Source: Mansonella perstans
Lineage: Eukaryota; Nematoda; Chromadorea; Rhabditida; Onchocercidae
Length of the DNA: 64,000 nt
Assembly (NCBI GenBank): GCA_037074765.1
Contig: JBAMDO010000075.1
Span: forward strand, 62,001 to 126,000
Direction of reading: 5' to 3'
Below are positions 61,900-64,000 of this stretch, piece after piece (position 1 is the stretch's first letter; each line of letters begins with the position of its first letter). The translations under genes were made by a program, and so were the position numbers. Below the pieces are notes generated by a model, which made no database searches, was not told the DNA's origin, and worked only from the letters and a program-made list of their open reading frames with translations.

Positions 61900-62180
61900 T
61901 CGAATGATGACTGCCAGTAACAAATTGCATTCATATTTACTGCGTAATGATGATATATAAATAATGATGGCATGAAACGTAGTCTGCGTAAAGTTTCAAT
62001 AATGAAGGCAAATAAAACATCTCCCATCTAAAGTGTAAATTATGGAGAGCATAAAACATAACTTACGTTAAGTTTCAGTGATAATGGGCAAATAATGTGA
62101 ATTACGTATTGCGAATAAATGACTTGCATAAAATGTAATGTTCTTGTAGCAAGTTTTAGCTAAGCTACGATCATTTCGTT
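61900..62180. repeat. Diverged repeat ('GCATGAAACGTAGTCTGCGTAAAGTTTCAATAATGAAGGCAAATA')
   Basis: Two to three diverged copies of a roughly 75-base unit share 'GCATAAAACATAACTTACGTTAAGTTTCAGTGATAATGGGCAAATAATG'-like blocks. The field leads directly into the 38-bp array. Confidence 0.5.
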
Positions 62181-62293
62181 GCATGCAACGGTAAAGTTTT
62201 TCAAAATCATGTGTGCATGTGATCATATGCATTTCAAAATCATGTGATCAACTTTTGGTATATGGGTAATGCATGCATGCAGTGGTATATTTG

Positions 62294-62640
62294 CATGTCG
62301 CGTGAGCATATGCACGCACTGTTATATTTTGCATGTGATGTGAGCATATGCACACAATGTTATATTTTGCATGTAATGTGAGCATATGCACGCGTTGTTA
62401 TATTTTGCATGTAATGTGAGCATATGCACGCACTGTTATATTTTGTATGTGATGTGAGCATATGCACGCACTGTTGTATTTTGCATGTAATGTGAGCATA
62501 TGCACACAATGTTATATTTTGCATGTAATGTGAGCATATGCACGCGTTGTTATATTTTGCATGTAATGTGAGCATATGCACGCACTGTTGTATTTTGCAT
62601 GTAATGTGAGCATATGCACGCACTGTTATATTTGCATATC
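62294..62640. repeat. Tandem repeat, 38-bp unit, about nine copies
   Basis: The unit is GCATGTAATGTGAGCATATG followed by CACGCACTGTTATATTTT. Copies are close to identical (mostly one to four changes). None of the three minus-strand frames contains a stop in the unit, so the array reads as a spurious 119-codon ORF with a 38-residue super-period, three units long. Confidence 0.92.
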
Positions 62641-62775
62641 CAAATGTGCTTCCAAATGCACTTTGCAAAATGCAGTAGTAGTAGCGATAACAATAGCAGT
62701 AATAACGAGGTGCTGGCACTGCTATTGATTGAATTGGCAGGATGTGTTTATTTTAAAATGTGGTATAGGTGCATT

Positions 62776-62823
62776 GTTGTTGTTGTTGTTGTTATTGTTA
62801 TTGTTATTGTTATTGTTATTGTT
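62776..62823. repeat. (GTT)n then (GTTATT)n microsatellite
   Basis: Consecutive GTT triplets turn into GTTATT hexamers over about 48 bases. This produces a Val/Ile-rich stretch in a plus-strand ORF that is otherwise unsupported. Confidence 0.85.
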
Positions 62824-63059
62824 TTAGTTGATAATAGTTCTGTTTTACTATTTCATCCTATTTTGCATACTATGGAAAATTTATGTAAATGTAATATCTT
62901 CTCACTCGTTAGTTCATTTCTTTATTTCTTTTGCGACGAATTTTTGTCCTTTTTTCAAAAAAATTTTTTATTTTCTTTATATTTTAATATTGTTATTAAT
63001 ATCAAGATTTTCCTTCAATGAAGCTGCTTTAACGTTTTTTAGCGAAAATATTCTCAATT

Positions 63060-63500
63060 TTGACATATGGTTTGAATGAATAGCTTACTAATTATGTAAT
63101 CTGCGACTTTTGGGTAATTTAATAGTGTGAAATCAATACTGTTAGCTTATACGAATAATGAAACCAAATGGGGATTGATAGCTGACTAATAATGAAATCA
63201 CGCGAATGCATAGTTTATTAATGATGTGATACACATTAGTTGGCTAGCTTTTGCTTATAACGGTAAGCATGCGAGAACATAGCATGTTAGCTTTTTAATG
63301 AGGAAATCCAATTTTTTTTAAATTCTCTTTATTTATATTTTAATATTTGTTTGGGTAATTGACTAATAGTGAAACACATGTGAGTGGGTAATTAGCGCCA
63401 AAAATTAGGCTGGTAGATAGTTTGCTAATAGTGAAACCTATGTAAGTGCGTAGCTTATTGGTGGCAGAACTCGCACGTTTGAGTGAAACCCACGCAAATG
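63060..63500. repeat. Degenerate minisatellite ('TAATAGTGAAA(T/C)CNNTGNGAGTGCGTAGCTTA')
   Basis: About eight diverged copies of a unit near 45 bases, with 'TAGCTTACTAAT', 'AATGAAATCACGCGAATG' and 'AATAGTGAAACCTATGTAAGTG' as the clearest, occur over about 440 bases. No gene seen from here to the right edge; a GA run lies at about 63648-63700. Confidence 0.55.
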
Positions 63501-64000
63501 AGTAACTTTTTTTTTAGTTTTTGATTTTGTTCTATTTAAATGTAAAATTTTGAATTGCCTTACACACGCGTGTATTTATTGTTGCATAGGAATTTTGAAT
63601 TGATTGGAAATTTTGTTCCTATTATTCTTGCGCAAGTTCCTTAATTTAAGAGAAGGAGAGGGAACTAGAGAGAGGAAGAGAGAGAGCGAAAGAGCGAGGG
63701 GAAATGTGAATTTAATAGAATCAAGAGAAGTTTAAATATTTCAAAAAACGTAATTGTAATCATACTGTTTTGTAAATGCTAAATTACTAATTTACTCTTA
63801 TGATTTATGATAAATTGTAATTATTATAATTATTATTTTATCATCTCCCATATATATTACTTATTTAAGAAAGTGTCAAATAGTTTCTCTTCCTTCATAA
63901 TTTCAAATTTAGCAATAATATATAAAGCTTACTTCTGTAAGCTATTCCATATCACTACATATGTTTATTTCTCTGATAGGTATTTTGTTGAATTGCTAAA

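Noticed and set aside
62360..62719. 119-codon minus-strand ORF with repeated HITCKIQQ-like words
   Set aside because: The 38-bp tandem unit lacks stops in any minus frame; the ORF shifts frame every unit and has no gene context.
1..64000. CRISPR arrays, operons, riboswitches or prokaryotic features
   Set aside because: The tandem arrays have contiguous units without unique spacers, and gene structure is clearly eukaryotic.

Overview
The window is very AT-rich (my rough estimate by eye is about three-quarters A+T). It has small exons with GT-AG introns and short T-rich acceptors, many microsatellites, a TTAGGC-type interstitial repeat, and a relic of a nematode spliced-leader (SL1-like) gene next to a 5S rRNA relic. 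Together these point to a nematode nuclear genome. The low GC and the 5S/SL1 linkage would suit a spirurid or filarial-type parasite, but the species is an inference. Most long ORFs here are noise. The real genes had to be assembled from exons by matching splice sites and reading phase.

Layout. (1) 0.9-4.6 kb, minus strand: the 5' half of a Grainyhead transcription factor (grh-1), with a glutamine-rich N-terminus followed by the start of the CP2/Grainyhead DNA-binding domain; the rest lies beyond the left edge. (2) 4.8-10.9 kb: simple-repeat-rich intergenic DNA. (3) 11.0-22.1 kb, minus strand: a five-exon, 178-residue RGS protein closest to the RZ type (RGS17/19/20), with long repeat-filled introns. 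(4) 26.06-30.7 kb, plus strand: a nine-exon gene for a type II membrane glycoprotein of 399 residues that I do not recognise; one intron appears to be GC-AG. (5) 31.5-36.6 kb: a decayed BEL/Pao retrotransposon (minus strand; integrase and env-like remnants) whose left flank is a near-palindrome with arms of about 0.8 kb. (6) 37.66-45.33 kb, plus strand: an eleven-exon gene for a 533-residue protein. Its first ~335 residues follow a PP1-type phosphatase fold motif by motif but have lost most metal-binding and catalytic residues. Its last ~200 residues are a C-terminal region I do not recognise. (7) 45.3-53.7 kb: exon-like fragments (one with an apparent frameshift at an A8 run), an interstitial telomere-type repeat, a 34-bp tandem array, and the SL1-like plus 5S relics. 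(8) 53.7-64 kb: no convincing gene, only microsatellites and several minisatellites, including a 38-bp array at 62.3 kb.

The genes do not form a shared pathway; this is ordinary nematode gene order with one signalling regulator (RGS), one developmental transcription factor (grh-1) and two fast-evolving genes. The best candidates for something undescribed are the pseudophosphatase with its added C-terminal region, the orphan type II membrane protein, and the inverted LTR structure around the BEL/Pao remnant.
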